Below are positions 1-9,253 of a stretch of 64,000 nt of DNA, piece by piece (the stretch's first letter is position 1; every line of letters starts with the position of its first letter). The DNA comes from Klebsiella sp. RHBSTW-00484. Lineage in GTDB: Bacteria > Pseudomonadota > Gammaproteobacteria > Enterobacterales > Enterobacteriaceae. Below the pieces are notes generated by a model that worked only from the letters and a program-made list of their open reading frames with translations, had not been told where the DNA came from and did no database searches. A program made the translations under genes and the position numbers. Location of the stretch: contig NZ_CP055481.1 in assembly GCF_013705725.1 (NCBI RefSeq), positions 4,588,001 to 4,652,000 on the forward strand. The letters are read 5' to 3'.

Positions 1-717
1 AAGGTCCTTCTGGTGCAGCGAAATTTTAAAGCCCGGATTAAATGTCCGATTCAACATTCTTTCGCCATGCACTTCCAGAATACGCGACGAAGCGAAACCG
101 CCCATCAGCGCCTGACGCACACGAGCAGGATCGGCACCGGCTTTCGAAGCAAAAACCAGCGCTTCAGAGACCGCTTCAATATTCAGCGCGACGATAATCT
201 GATTGGCGACTTTACAGGTTTGCCCGTCGCCATTACCGCCGACGAGGGTGATATTTTTCCCCAAAATATCGAACAGCGGCTTCACGCGATTAAACACGCT
301 TTCTTCACCGCCAACCATAATCGAGAGCGTGCCTTCGCGCGCGCCGATTTCGCCGCCGGAAACCGGCGCATCCAGATAATCCGCGCCTAAATCCCGAATC
401 TGCTGCGCAAAGCGTTTGGTTTCAATCGGCGAGATAGAGCTCATATCAACAAGCGTTTTTCCCTTCAGCGCCGCTTTGGCGCAGCCGTGTTCGCCAAACA
501 GCACTTCGGCAACCTGCGGGGTATCCGGGACCATAATAAAAATAATCTCAGATTGCTCCGCGACCTGCTCTGCGGTGGCCAGATGCTGTGCGCCCTGCAA
601 AAGCAGCTCGTCGGCAACCGGGCCAATGGTGGTGACATGCAGAGCGTGGCCTGCTTTAGCGAGGCGAATCGCCATCGGGGTGCCCATAATACCCAGACCA
701 ATAAATCCCAGTTTCAT
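1..717 (-). CDS. glxR: Tartronate semialdehyde reductase (2-hydroxy-3-oxopropionate reductase), partial
   Basis: Reduces tartronate semialdehyde to D-glycerate with NAD(P)H, the step after glyoxylate carboligase in glyoxylate use. The gene starts at 717 on the minus strand; its N-terminus MKLGFIGLGIMGTPMAIRL holds the Rossmann GxGxxG dinucleotide fold of the beta-hydroxyacid dehydrogenase family. 239 codons lie in the window; the family has about 292 residues, so roughly 50 C-terminal residues lie beyond position 1. It follows hyi on the same strand, but an ERIC repeat separates the two. Assignment rests on sequence and on the gcl-hyi-glxR order known from E. coli. Confidence 0.93.
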   Translation of the reverse strand, partial: MKLGFIGLGIMGTPMAIRLAKAGHALHVTTIGPVADELLLQGAQHLATAEQVAEQSEIIFIMVPDTPQVAEVLFGEHGCAKAALKGKTLVDMSSISPIETKRFAQQIRDLGADYLDAPVSGGEIGAREGTLSIMVGGEESVFNRVKPLFDILGKNITLVGGNGDGQTCKVANQIIVALNIEAVSEALVFASKAGADPARVRQALMGGFASSRILEVHGERMLNRTFNPGFKISLHQKDL

Positions 718-805
718 AAGTGTCCTCTTAGAATTTCTGTTTCGATTTATTTGGGCAATAGTTATCCCTTCCATTTTTTGGAATAATAAATACTGCCCAA
801 CGATA

Positions 806-930
806 TATACCCTAAATAATTCGAGTTGCATGAAGGCGGCAAGAGAGCGAATCCCCTGGAGCTTACAGAAGTAAGTGACTGGGGTGAGTGAATGCAGCCA
901 ACGCACAAGCAACTTGAAGTATGACGGGTA
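806..930. repeat. ERIC element (standard length)
   Basis: A 125-bp imperfect palindrome with the central ERIC core GAGCTTACAGAAGTAAGTGA and ends TATACCC and GGGTA. It lies between hyi and glxR, inside what should be one transcript, so it would be transcribed as an RNA hairpin in the operon. Confidence 0.93.
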
Positions 931-939
931 AATTAAGAA

Positions 940-1716
940 TTAACGGTAGTGATTAAACCATGTCAGTCCCGCTTCAGTGGTGGTCAACGGTTTATATTCA
1001 CAGCCAACCCAGCCGTCATAACTTGATTTATCGATAAATTTAAAAAGATAATCATAATTAATTTCACCGGTACCCGGCTCGCCGCGATGTGGGTTATCGG
1101 CAATCTGTAAATGGCCAATACGATTGGCATAAGTTTGCATAGTATGGGTTAATTCCCCTTCCATGCGCTGCATATGGTAAATATCGTACTGGATTTTCAG
1201 ATTATCGCTGCCCACTTCATCAATCAGCGCCAGCGCCTGATGAGTGGTATTCAAATAAAAGCCCGGCATATCGAAGTAATTAATCGGCTCAATCAGCAGA
1301 AGGATGCCTTCCTGGGCCAGCGCAGCGGCGGCAAAGCGTAAATTCGCCACCAGCGTCGCGCGAATATGCTCTTCGCGATAGCCCATCGGCGTTTTACCGA
1401 CCAGACAGTTTATTTTGCGATTGCCCAGCGCTTTGGCATAGCGGATAGCGGCATCAACGCCTTCGCGGAATTCCGCTTCGCGACCGGGAATACAGGCAAT
1501 GCCGCGCTCCCCTGCCGCCCAATCGCCAGCGGGTAGGTTATGTAAGGTATGCTCAAGCTGGTTGTCGCTCAGCTTTTGCTTTAATACCTCGGGCGCATAG
1601 TCATACGGGAACATAAATTCAACGGCGCGAAAACCGCAGGCTGCCGCTTTCTCAAAGCGATCCAAAAAATCATATTCCAGAAATAACATTGATAGGTTGG
1701 CAGAAAAGCGCAACAT
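940..1716 (-). CDS. hyi: Hydroxypyruvate isomerase
   Basis: Interconverts hydroxypyruvate and tartronate semialdehyde in the cytoplasm. The 258-residue protein has the full family length and the TIM-barrel xylose-isomerase-like fold. Acidic metal-ligand segments typical of the family are visible, such as LLIEPINYFDMPG (near residue 140) and YDIYHMQRMEGE (near 180). The start at 1716 (MLRFSANLSMLFLEYDFLDR) matches the E. coli protein. It starts 13 nt after the gcl stop and is surely cotranscribed with gcl. Confidence 0.95.
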   Translation of the reverse strand: MLRFSANLSMLFLEYDFLDRFEKAAACGFRAVEFMFPYDYAPEVLKQKLSDNQLEHTLHNLPAGDWAAGERGIACIPGREAEFREGVDAAIRYAKALGNRKINCLVGKTPMGYREEHIRATLVANLRFAAAALAQEGILLLIEPINYFDMPGFYLNTTHQALALIDEVGSDNLKIQYDIYHMQRMEGELTHTMQTYANRIGHLQIADNPHRGEPGTGEINYDYLFKFIDKSSYDGWVGCEYKPLTTTEAGLTWFNHYR

Positions 1717-1729
1717 AGGTTCACCTCAT

Positions 1730-3511
1730 TTATTCATATTTCATAAAGCAGGTTTCGGTCGGCGCATCAATGGCGCTGTCGGCAACGTCTTCGAATTCCA
1801 TGACGTTATCCAGCTCGCTGCCCATCGAGATATTGGTGACGCGCTCAAGGATCACTTCCACAACTACCGGGACGCGATACTCTTTCATCCACGCTTTCGC
1901 CAGTTCAAACGCGGGCGCGATGTCTTCAGGTTTGATGACGCGGATCGCTTTACAACCAAGGCCTTCAGCGACCTTCACGTGGTCAACGCCATAACCGTTG
2001 ACTTCGCTGGAGTTAATATTTTCAAACGCCAGCTGGACGCAGTAATCCATGTCAAACGCGCGCTGCGACTGACGAATTAAGCCCAGGTAGGCGTTGTTCA
2101 CCAGCACGTGAACGTAAGGGATATTGAACTGCGCACCTACCGCAAGCTCTTCAATCATGAACTGGAAGTCGAAGTCGCCGGAGATCGCCACTACGTTGCG
2201 TTCAGGATCGGCGGCACACACGCCCAATGCGGCAGGAAGCGTCCAGCCCAGCGGCCCCGCCTGACCACAGTTGATCCAGTGGCGGTCTTTAAATACGTGC
2301 AGCATCTGCGCAGCAGCGATTTGCGACAAACCAATGGTGGTGACGTAACACACGTCGCGGCCAAAGGATTTGTTCATCTCTTCGTAGACGCGCTGCGGTT
2401 TAACCGGCACGTTATCGAAGTGCGTTTTACGCAGCAGCGTGCGTTTGCGTTGCTGGCACTCATCTACCCAGCTCTCACGGCGCGGCAGGCGGCCCTCTTT
2501 TTGCATCTGCTGCGCGATTTCCACCAGTTGGGTTAACGCGGCTTTCGCATCGGAGACAATGCCTAAATCCGGACACAGTACGCGACCAATCTGCGTGGGT
2601 TCGATATCAATGTGGATGATTTTGCGCCCTGCAGTGTACTTCTCTACCGAACCGGTATGGCGGTTAGCAAAGCGGTTGCCGATACCAAACACCAGGTCGG
2701 AGGCCAGCAACGTGGCGTTACCGTAGCGATGCGCGGTCTGTAAACCAACCATTCCCGCCATCAGCTCGTGGTCGTCCGGGATACAGCCCCAGCCCATCAG
2801 CGTCGGGATCACCGGCACATGGGTTATTTCCGCAAATTGCTGCAACAGCGCTGCGGCGTCGGCATTAATCACCCCGCCACCGGCGACAATCACCGGGCGC
2901 TCCGCCATCAGTAACATCGCCAGCGCACGTTCAATTTGTGGACGCGTGGCAACAGGTTTATAAGCCGGGAGCGGCGAATACAGCTCAGGATCGAACTCGA
3001 TTTCCGCCACCTGGACATCATAAGGCAGGTCGATCAGCACCGGACCCGGTCTGCCGGAACGCATCAGGTGGAAAGCCTGCTGCAGCACGCCCGGCACCAG
3101 CGCCGCTTCACGCACGGTCACCGCCATCTTGGTGACCGGCTTGGCGATAGACTCAATATCCACCGCCTGGAAATCCTCTTTATGCAGACGAGCGCGCGGT
3201 GCCTGACCGGTAATGCACAGAATGGGAATGGAATCGGCGGAGGCAGAGTAAAGAGCGGTAATCATATCCGTACCCGCCGGGCCGGATGTTCCCAGGCATA
3301 CGCCGATGTTACCGGCAGTGGCGCGCGTATAGCCTTCCGCCATATGCGACGCACCCTCTACGTGGCGAGCCAGGATATGACGAATACCGCCGTGCTTGCG
3401 CATCGCTGAGTAGAAAGGGTTAATGGCCGCGCCAGGCACGCCAAATGCAGTATTAACCCCTTCTTTTTCAAGTATATACATTGCCGCGTCGACGGCTCTC
3501 ATTGTTGCCAT
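1730..3511 (-). CDS. gcl: Glyoxylate carboligase (tartronate semialdehyde synthase)
   Basis: Thiamine-diphosphate and FAD-dependent enzyme that joins two glyoxylates into tartronate semialdehyde and CO2. The start at 3511 ([18 protein letters not shown]) gives 593 residues, the E. coli length, and follows a GAGGTAG ribosome site; a start at 3562 would run through the operator and is rejected. Residue 51 is Val in [10 protein letters not shown], the known Gcl peculiarity where most ThDP enzymes have the catalytic Glu. The ThDP-binding stretch [15 protein letters not shown] with the later NN is intact. First gene of the gcl-hyi-glxR operon, with an AllR-type operator just upstream. Confidence 0.97.
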   Translation of the reverse strand: MATMRAVDAAMYILEKEGVNTAFGVPGAAINPFYSAMRKHGGIRHILARHVEGASHMAEGYTRATAGNIGVCLGTSGPAGTDMITALYSASADSIPILCITGQAPRARLHKEDFQAVDIESIAKPVTKMAVTVREAALVPGVLQQAFHLMRSGRPGPVLIDLPYDVQVAEIEFDPELYSPLPAYKPVATRPQIERALAMLLMAERPVIVAGGGVINADAAALLQQFAEITHVPVIPTLMGWGCIPDDHELMAGMVGLQTAHRYGNATLLASDLVFGIGNRFANRHTGSVEKYTAGRKIIHIDIEPTQIGRVLCPDLGIVSDAKAALTQLVEIAQQMQKEGRLPRRESWVDECQQRKRTLLRKTHFDNVPVKPQRVYEEMNKSFGRDVCYVTTIGLSQIAAAQMLHVFKDRHWINCGQAGPLGWTLPAALGVCAADPERNVVAISGDFDFQFMIEELAVGAQFNIPYVHVLVNNAYLGLIRQSQRAFDMDYCVQLAFENINSSEVNGYGVDHVKVAEGLGCKAIRVIKPEDIAPAFELAKAWMKEYRVPVVVEVILERVTNISMGSELDNVMEFEDVADSAIDAPTETCFMKYE

Positions 3512-3529
3512 TTTCACTACCTCACTATG

Positions 3530-3546
3530 TTGGAAAAATTTTCCAA
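3530..3546. promoter_or_regulatory. Probable AllR operator at the gcl promoter
   Basis: TTGGAAAAATTTTCCAA is a perfect 17-bp palindrome (8-bp arms, central A) 18 bp upstream of the gcl start. AllR is known to repress gcl, and a near-identical palindrome occurs at 5096. Identity as the AllR site is inferred from position and recurrence. Confidence 0.8.
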
Positions 3547-3598
3547 ATTTGAATACAGCCAAAAAAGTCCCGCTCCTGCGAGCGGGTCGAATCTGCTA

Positions 3599-4417
3599 TC
3601 AATCCGCCTGAGTTTTAAGGCCCAACGCCGTACTGATATTCCTTGCGGTCTCCCTCACCAGCTCTCCCTGGCTGACAAAGCGGTCCGCAGTGAGTCTGGA
3701 AGCGGGCCCGGAAATCGAAATGGCCGCCACTACGCTCCCCACATCATCGTAAACCGCTGAAGCAATACAGTTTAATCCCGTCACGTGCTCCTCCTGGTCG
3801 ATGCAGTAGCCGCTGACTTTTGCCTCATCCAGATTGCGCTGTAGCGCGGGTAAATCGACAATGGTCGTCGGCGTAAATTGCTGCAACCCGGTCTTCACGA
3901 TGACATCTATCAGCTCTTCTGCTGACAGCGGATACAGCAGCGCTTTCCCCGCCCCCGACGCGTGCAGCGGCAATCGGCTTCCCAGCGGGGCACACATTCG
4001 CACCATCGATTTGCACTCCTGCTGACCAATCAACACCGCTTCGTTACCGTTGCGAATAGCCACGTTGACCGTCTCGCCCGACATCAGCATCAATCGGCGC
4101 ATAAACGGCCCGCCTACTGATAAAACATCCCGGTTGTGGATATACGCCGAGCCGATGTTAAATGCGCCAAGACCGATGTGCCACCAGCCTAACTGACTGT
4201 CCTGATACACAAAATCTGCGCCTTCCAGCACCTTCAGCAGGCGAAAGGTGGTCGATAACGGTAAGTCCAGATTCAGGGAAATATCGCTAACCGACGAGCT
4301 GCCGCCGCTCTTTTCAAGGTATTGCAGTATCGCGATCCCTCTCTCCAGCGCCTGTGCGCCTTTTTGCGCGGTCGGCTCCTGCTGGCCCGGCCTTCCGCGC
4401 CTTCTAACTTCTGTCAT
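3599..4417 (-). CDS. allR: IclR-family repressor of allantoin and glyoxylate genes
   Basis: Repressor that is relieved by glyoxylate and controls gcl and the allA/allS region. The 272-residue protein has an N-terminal winged helix-turn-helix (about residues 22-85, with [21 protein letters not shown]) and a C-terminal IclR effector domain ([43 protein letters not shown]). It closely matches E. coli AllR (271 residues). It lies just upstream of gcl on the same strand, with the gcl operator in the gap. Confidence 0.96.
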   Translation of the reverse strand: MTEVRRRGRPGQQEPTAQKGAQALERGIAILQYLEKSGGSSSVSDISLNLDLPLSTTFRLLKVLEGADFVYQDSQLGWWHIGLGAFNIGSAYIHNRDVLSVGGPFMRRLMLMSGETVNVAIRNGNEAVLIGQQECKSMVRMCAPLGSRLPLHASGAGKALLYPLSAEELIDVIVKTGLQQFTPTTIVDLPALQRNLDEAKVSGYCIDQEEHVTGLNCIASAVYDDVGSVVAAISISGPASRLTADRFVSQGELVRETARNISTALGLKTQAD

Positions 4418-4508
4418 ACCTCGATTATCTCCGGCTCAAAACCTGAGCATAAATAGTGTGTAAGCGCCCACATGTTATGCAAGATAATCGGCAGCGTCAC
4501 GTGCAACC

Positions 4509-4991
4509 TCACGCAAAGCTCAACTCCACGGTCGGGATCTCCACGACATCGCAGTTATCTTTTCCGCCACGATCGACGGTTAAAAAATCGGTTTCGGTTT
4601 GCCAGGCAAACAGTGGGTGATGCCAGACATTGCGGTGATAATTGACGCCCTGACAGCCGTTAGAGATAAAGGCCCGCAGGGTGTTCATATCCGGCTCATC
4701 GCCCCCCGCCGCGACCACCACGACAAAGGCTTCGCCATTCATCGGCACAAACGCCTGGGTGCCTAACGGATGGCGTTCCAGCTCGGTCACCACAATCGGT
4801 AGCACCGCTGGCTGGGCGCGATTAATGCTGATCAGCGTCCGATCCTGCTGGAGCGTCTCGACCTTCGCCAGATCGTGAAAGCGCTGCACTTTGCCATCAT
4901 TAATATGGAAAAAATCTTGTCCTTGCGTTTCGATAACATCTCCATAGAGGCGGAATGCTTCACGCGTCAGCGGCAATACTTCAAGCTTCAT
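4509..4991 (-). CDS. allA: Ureidoglycolate lyase
   Basis: Splits ureidoglycolate into glyoxylate and urea, so it supplies substrate to gcl. The start at 4991 ([20 protein letters not shown]) gives 160 residues, as in E. coli; an upstream ATG at 5039 would add 16 residues with no counterpart. The cupin-like core shows the conserved segments [29 protein letters not shown] and [16 protein letters not shown]. It is divergent from allS, with an AllR-type palindrome between them. Confidence 0.96.
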   Translation of the reverse strand: MKLEVLPLTREAFRLYGDVIETQGQDFFHINDGKVQRFHDLAKVETLQQDRTLISINRAQPAVLPIVVTELERHPLGTQAFVPMNGEAFVVVVAAGGDEPDMNTLRAFISNGCQGVNYHRNVWHHPLFAWQTETDFLTVDRGGKDNCDVVEIPTVELSFA

Positions 4992-5095
4992 TGCATTTTC
5001 CTTAGTCATTAAAAACTGTTCTACCTTCTTACACATCACGGGTAATGTCAGTAGCGGTCAATCCAGAGTCATCTAAAAGTGACATCAACTATAAG

Positions 5096-5112
5096 TTGGA
5101 ATAATTTTCCAA
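5096..5112. promoter_or_regulatory. Probable AllR operator between allA and allS
   Basis: TTGGAATAATTTTCCAA differs from the gcl palindrome at 3530 at only one of 17 bases. It sits in the divergent allA-allS control region, where AllR is known to act. Confidence 0.8.
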
Positions 5113-5202
5113 AACCTGATTTAAGCCACATTATTGAAAAGGATATTATGAAAAAATACTTAAAAATCAGGGGTGAATTATTAAATAACGAGGAAATTGG
5201 CG

Positions 5203-6126
5203 ATGCTAGATCCCGAAACACTGCGCACATTTGTGAGCGTCGCGGAGACCGGTAGCTTCTCCAGAGCAGCGGAAAAACTGTACAAAACCACCGCCACCAT
5301 CAGCTATCGCATTAAGCTGCTGGAAGATAACACCGGCGTGGCGCTCTTTAGTCGTACCACCCGCAGCGTCCTGCTAACCCCGGCGGGAATGCACCTGCTG
5401 GCGCAGGCCAGAGAGTGGCTGGGCTGGATTGACAGCATGCCTGGAGAGCTGCAGCAGATTAACGACGGCGTTGAGCGTCAGGTCAATATCGTCGTGAATA
5501 ACCTGATGTATCACCCTCAGGCCATTGCGCGACTGCTGGCCTGGCTCACTCAGCGCTACCCTTTTACGCAATTTCATTTTTCACGCCAAATCTATATGGG
5601 CGTCTGGGATACGCTTCTGCACGATGACTTTTCGCTGGCGATTGGCGTGACCGGCACCGAACCCTTATCGGAAAACATTGCGGTTAATCCGCTGGGCGAG
5701 GTGACCTGGCTGTTCGTGATGTCGCCGCATCATCCGCTCAGCCAGCAAACCGACCCGCTATCAGAAGCCCAGTTGCGTCGCTATCCGGCGGTGAATATAG
5801 AGGACAGCGCCCGCCGGTTGACCAAGCGCGTCGCCTGGCGTCTGCCGGGGCAAAAAGAGATTATTGTTCCGGATATTGAAACCAAAGTCGCGGCGCATAT
5901 CGCAGGCGTCGGCATTGGTTTTTTACCCGAGCCGCTGTGCCAGCCGCTTATCGCCCGCGGCGAGCTTATTGCCCGGCAAATTCCGGCCATGCGCCCTCCC
6001 TCTCCTCTGAGCCTCGCCTGGCGTAAAGATCATCCCGGTAAAGCGGTGCAGGATGTCGCTTCGCTGTTCAGCCATTCGGCCCCGGAAATTCAGGGGTTTC
6101 TGACGCTATTCAGCGATACACCGTGA
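5203..6126 (+). CDS. allS: LysR-family activator of allantoin genes
   Basis: LysR-type regulator; in E. coli it activates the anaerobic allDCE operon in response to allantoin. The start at 5203 ([20 protein letters not shown]) follows AGGAA at 7 nt; a TTG two codons earlier is less likely. The 307-residue protein has the N-terminal helix-turn-helix ([26 protein letters not shown]) and a LysR effector domain ([24 protein letters not shown]). Whether allDCE exists in this genome cannot be seen here. Confidence 0.94.
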   Translation: MLDPETLRTFVSVAETGSFSRAAEKLYKTTATISYRIKLLEDNTGVALFSRTTRSVLLTPAGMHLLAQAREWLGWIDSMPGELQQINDGVERQVNIVVNNLMYHPQAIARLLAWLTQRYPFTQFHFSRQIYMGVWDTLLHDDFSLAIGVTGTEPLSENIAVNPLGEVTWLFVMSPHHPLSQQTDPLSEAQLRRYPAVNIEDSARRLTKRVAWRLPGQKEIIVPDIETKVAAHIAGVGIGFLPEPLCQPLIARGELIARQIPAMRPPSPLSLAWRKDHPGKAVQDVASLFSHSAPEIQGFLTLFSDTP

Positions 6127-6210
6127 AAAATCAATCCAGCATTCCGTTCACCGCGTACAATAGACGGATTATCGCGTCGAGCGACGCGTCAGGATTGATT
6201 AACGGTTTGG

Positions 6211-7302
6211 ATGATGGAATTAGTACCACAGAATATTCGACAGATTCTTGCCAGCGATACGCCGCTGATTGACGTACGCGCCCCCATTGAGTTCAGGCAA
6301 AGCGCAATGCCTGCGGCTGTCAATTTGCCACTAATGAACGATGACGAACGCGCAGCCGTCGGCACCTGCTACAAGCGCCAGGGAGCGGAAGCCGCGCTCG
6401 CGCTGGGCCACCAGCTGGTGAACGGCGAGGTTCGCGCCAGCCGCCTTGCAGCCTGGAAAAAGGCCTGCGCGCGCCATCCCGATGGCTACCTGTGCTGTGC
6501 CCGCGGCGGCCAGCGTTCGCATATCGTGCAGCAGTGGCTGAAAGAAGCGGGCGTTGATTACCCGCTGATCGTTGGCGGTTATAAAGCACTGCGCCAGGCG
6601 GCTATTCAGCTCACCGAAGAGCTGGTGCAGCGCCCTATCGTGCTGATCGGCGGCTGTACTGGCAACGGTAAAACCCAACTGGTTTGCGCCCAGCCCGACG
6701 GTATCGATCTCGAGGGCCTCGCTCATCATCGCGGCTCCTCGTTTGGCCGGACTTTGCAGGAGCAGCATCAGCAGGCCACCTTTGAAAATCACCTGGCGGT
6801 AGCAATGCTCAAAAAGTCACAGCAGCAGACGCGCTGGGTGCTGGAAGATGAAGGGCATATGATCGGCGCAAATCATCTGCCGGAGTGTATGCGCCTTCGT
6901 ATGGCGCAGTCGCCGCTGGCGGTGGTGGAGGACCCGTTTGAGATCCGTCTTGAGCGGCTGCGCGAGGAGTATTTCACACGGATGCATCGTGAATTTATTG
7001 GCGCATACGGCGAGGAGCAAGGGTGGCAGGAGTACAGCGAATATCTGCATCATGGCCTGTTCGCCATTCGCCGCCGCCTGGGGTTACAGCGTTTTGCCCA
7101 GCTCACCGCTCTGCTTAATGAGGCACTGGCTGAGCAGCAGCGCACCGGTAGCACAGAAACCCATTTTGGCTGGCTGGTTCCCCTGCTGAACGAGTATTAC
7201 GATCCGATGTACCGCTATCAGCTCGGGAAAAAGGCGGAGAAGATTATCTTTCGCGGCAGCTGGCAGGAAGTCGCCGCCTGGCTAAAAAGTGCAGAGGAGT
7301 GA
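6211..7302 (+). CDS. selU: tRNA 2-selenouridine synthase
   Basis: Converts 2-thiouridine at the wobble position of certain tRNAs to 2-selenouridine with selenophosphate, through a geranylated intermediate. The 363-residue protein has an N-terminal rhodanese domain with the catalytic Cys in [11 protein letters not shown] (near residue 95) and a P-loop in [12 protein letters not shown] (near residue 150). Length matches E. coli YbbB. Two adjacent ATG codons (6211 and 6214) could start it. Confidence 0.95.
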   Translation: MMELVPQNIRQILASDTPLIDVRAPIEFRQSAMPAAVNLPLMNDDERAAVGTCYKRQGAEAALALGHQLVNGEVRASRLAAWKKACARHPDGYLCCARGGQRSHIVQQWLKEAGVDYPLIVGGYKALRQAAIQLTEELVQRPIVLIGGCTGNGKTQLVCAQPDGIDLEGLAHHRGSSFGRTLQEQHQQATFENHLAVAMLKKSQQQTRWVLEDEGHMIGANHLPECMRLRMAQSPLAVVEDPFEIRLERLREEYFTRMHREFIGAYGEEQGWQEYSEYLHHGLFAIRRRLGLQRFAQLTALLNEALAEQQRTGSTETHFGWLVPLLNEYYDPMYRYQLGKKAEKIIFRGSWQEVAAWLKSAEE

Positions 7303-7303
7303 T

Positions 7304-7395
7304 CCCCTCTCCCTTTTGGGGAGAGGGTTAGGGTGAGGGGGAAAAGTCTCCCAATGCCCTCACCCCGGCCCTCTCCCACAGGGAGAGGGAGAAAA
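7304..7395. repeat. Double-hairpin GAGAGGG repeat, copy 1
   Basis: Two hairpins, CCCCTCTCCC-TTTT-GGGGAGAGGG (7304-7327) and CCCTCTCCC-ACA-GGGAGAGGG (7369-7389), are linked by the complementary segments GGGTGAGGG and CCCTCACCC, so the whole unit can also fold on itself. It lies between the convergent selU and porin genes and may stop transcripts from both sides. A copy with the halves swapped occurs at 37620. Confidence 0.85.
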
Positions 7396-7429
7396 CCGGC
7401 GCACAGCGCCACCGGGAAGCTGTGACCGC

Positions 7430-8575
7430 TTAGAAGTCGTAACGCAGACGTACCAGGTTCATATCACCCAGGTTGTCAGTGCTGGACGTGAAGACGTGTT
7501 CATAATCAACGCGGAAGCCGTAATCCAGCTGGAAGCTTACGCCGACGCCGTTATCAATGCGCTGGTAGTTGCGGCCATTCACGTACTGCAGGCGGTCGCC
7601 CATAAAGTACGGCTGAATAGATTTCAGCGCATACTGACCAATCGGGAATTTATAACCGGCAAAGTACTCAATCCCCCAGGCATCGCCCGCGAAGTAGTTG
7701 TGTACATCGGTTTTCCTGGTGGTCAGGAAGTTTTGATACCAACCGCCGCCGAAGGAGAAGGTCCAGTTATCCGGCGTCCAGCTCAGCGCGGTACCGACGA
7801 TATTCTGGTCGTAAGATTTGCTGTCCGAATTTGACGGGTTACGCATATCGGCGCGGGTATAGTTCCACGCGGTGCCCCAGGTCAGGTCCTTCATGATGTG
7901 GTAATCCGCACCGATGGAGCCGCCGCCTTTACGCTTATAGCGCAGACCGTTGCCCGGCAGATATTCGCTGTCTTCAAACAGATAAGAAGCGTAGAGATCG
8001 ACGTCACCGACGGTTTTCTTATATTTCAGCATATTGCGTGAACGGTAAGATCCATCGTAATCGCCGTTGATCCCGTTGCCCGGGGCCTGGCCGACCATGT
8101 CGTAATCCCAGATATCGGTTTTCACGCCCACTACATCGTAATAAACGCTGTTCTGCTGACCGTAAGTTAACGTCCCCCAGGTATCGCTTTTCAGGCCGGT
8201 GTAGAGCATACGGCGGCTGGTGTCGTTTGCGCCTTCGGCATAGTGGTTATCCCAGTCGAAGAGCGCCGGAATATTGACACCCAGCTCGTAGTAGCTGATC
8301 CAGCTAATATCATCAAACAGATAGTAGTCAGCCGCGAAGCGGAAACGGGTGCCGCCGTCAAAACCGTTACGTTTATAAGAGCCTTTATCGCCATCGCCGG
8401 ACATCATATTGAACTGCGGACGAATACTCCCGCCGACGGTGAAGTTCAGTCGACTTAACGGATAGCCCGCTTGAGGGTCTTGTTTTAATAGCGTAATTTC
8501 AGCCTGGGATGCAAAAGAGGTTAACGCCAGGGCTGCGCCGATCGATATCGCCAGCGCTTTGATTTTATGTGCCAT
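7430..8575 (-). CDS. General outer-membrane porin family protein
   Basis: Beta-barrel outer-membrane porin of the Gram-negative porin family; the exact orthologue is not recognised. The start at 8575 (MAHKIKALAISIGAALALTS) follows AAGGA and gives 381 residues with a signal peptide cleaved near SFASQA|EITL. The mature protein has repeated amphipathic strands such as FRFAADYYLFDDISWISYYELG and YGQQNSVYYDVVGV, and ends in LVRLRYDF with the C-terminal Phe used by the BAM machinery. Monocistronic, between a repeat and ydhR. It could be a specific substrate channel rather than an OmpC/OmpF type. Confidence 0.85.
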   Translation of the reverse strand: MAHKIKALAISIGAALALTSFASQAEITLLKQDPQAGYPLSRLNFTVGGSIRPQFNMMSGDGDKGSYKRNGFDGGTRFRFAADYYLFDDISWISYYELGVNIPALFDWDNHYAEGANDTSRRMLYTGLKSDTWGTLTYGQQNSVYYDVVGVKTDIWDYDMVGQAPGNGINGDYDGSYRSRNMLKYKKTVGDVDLYASYLFEDSEYLPGNGLRYKRKGGGSIGADYHIMKDLTWGTAWNYTRADMRNPSNSDSKSYDQNIVGTALSWTPDNWTFSFGGGWYQNFLTTRKTDVHNYFAGDAWGIEYFAGYKFPIGQYALKSIQPYFMGDRLQYVNGRNYQRIDNGVGVSFQLDYGFRVDYEHVFTSSTDNLGDMNLVRLRYDF

Positions 8576-8783
8576 ACTTTTTCCTTGATTAATAAGCAAC
8601 CTTATATTTTCCAGTTGAATATTAACTGCGATTTAGTATGCCGTGTTGTTGGGTTTTTAATGTTTTGTGCGGTTAAAAATCAGTGAGTTATCATTTTGTG
8701 TCGTTAAAATATTGATGGTTATAATTTCATCGCATTGTCATTAAAATGAAGTATTACCGCTGTACACCATCCAAGGAGGAATT

Positions 8784-9089
8784 ATGTCAAAAAAACTACT
8801 GCAGCTGCACTTTGCCTTTAACGGGCCCTTCGGCAGCGAGATGTCCCGTCAGCTTGTGGAGCTGGCCGAGTCAATTAACCAGGAGCCGGGGTTTATCTGG
8901 AAGGTTTGGACTGAAAGCGAACAGAATCATGAAGCAGGCGGAATTTATCTTTTCCAGGATGAAGAGACCGCGCTTGCTTACCTCAATAAGCACACCGCGC
9001 GTCTGAAGTCTCTGGGGGTGGATGAGGTTATCTGCAAAATCTTCGACGTTAATGAGCCGCTCACCATCCTGAACCACGGTCATCTGTAA
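8784..9089 (+). CDS. ydhR: YdhR-family monooxygenase-like protein
   Basis: Small dimeric alpha+beta barrel protein of 101 residues, the same length as E. coli YdhR and with many shared stretches ([39 protein letters not shown]). Its enzymatic role is unproven; it resembles monooxygenases of aromatic substrates. AAGGAGG (8773-8779) is a strong ribosome site. In E. coli ydhR lies elsewhere in the chromosome, so its place next to a porin is a local rearrangement. Confidence 0.9.
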   Translation: MSKKLLQLHFAFNGPFGSEMSRQLVELAESINQEPGFIWKVWTESEQNHEAGGIYLFQDEETALAYLNKHTARLKSLGVDEVICKIFDVNEPLTILNHGHL

Positions 9090-9109
9090 TAGCAACTCGC
9101 ATCCGTACC

Positions 9110-9230
9110 GAGTACACCCCGGGTTGCGGCTGACGCCTTACCCGGGCTACTTTCCGCAGAGAGCAGTGAAACGGTAGCCGGGTGAAAACTCCCGGGTTGC
9201 GGCTAGTGCCTTACCCGGGCTACATGATGG
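9110..9230. repeat. REP/BIME cluster downstream of ydhR
   Basis: Two copies of a REP-like unit containing CCGGGTTGCGGCT, each followed by CCTTACCCGGGCTAC, plus the inverse half GGTAGCCGGGTG between them. It fills the gap between the convergent ydhR and ybbP genes. Confidence 0.85.
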
Positions 9231-9253
9231 CATAACTTGCTGGGGCACTAACC

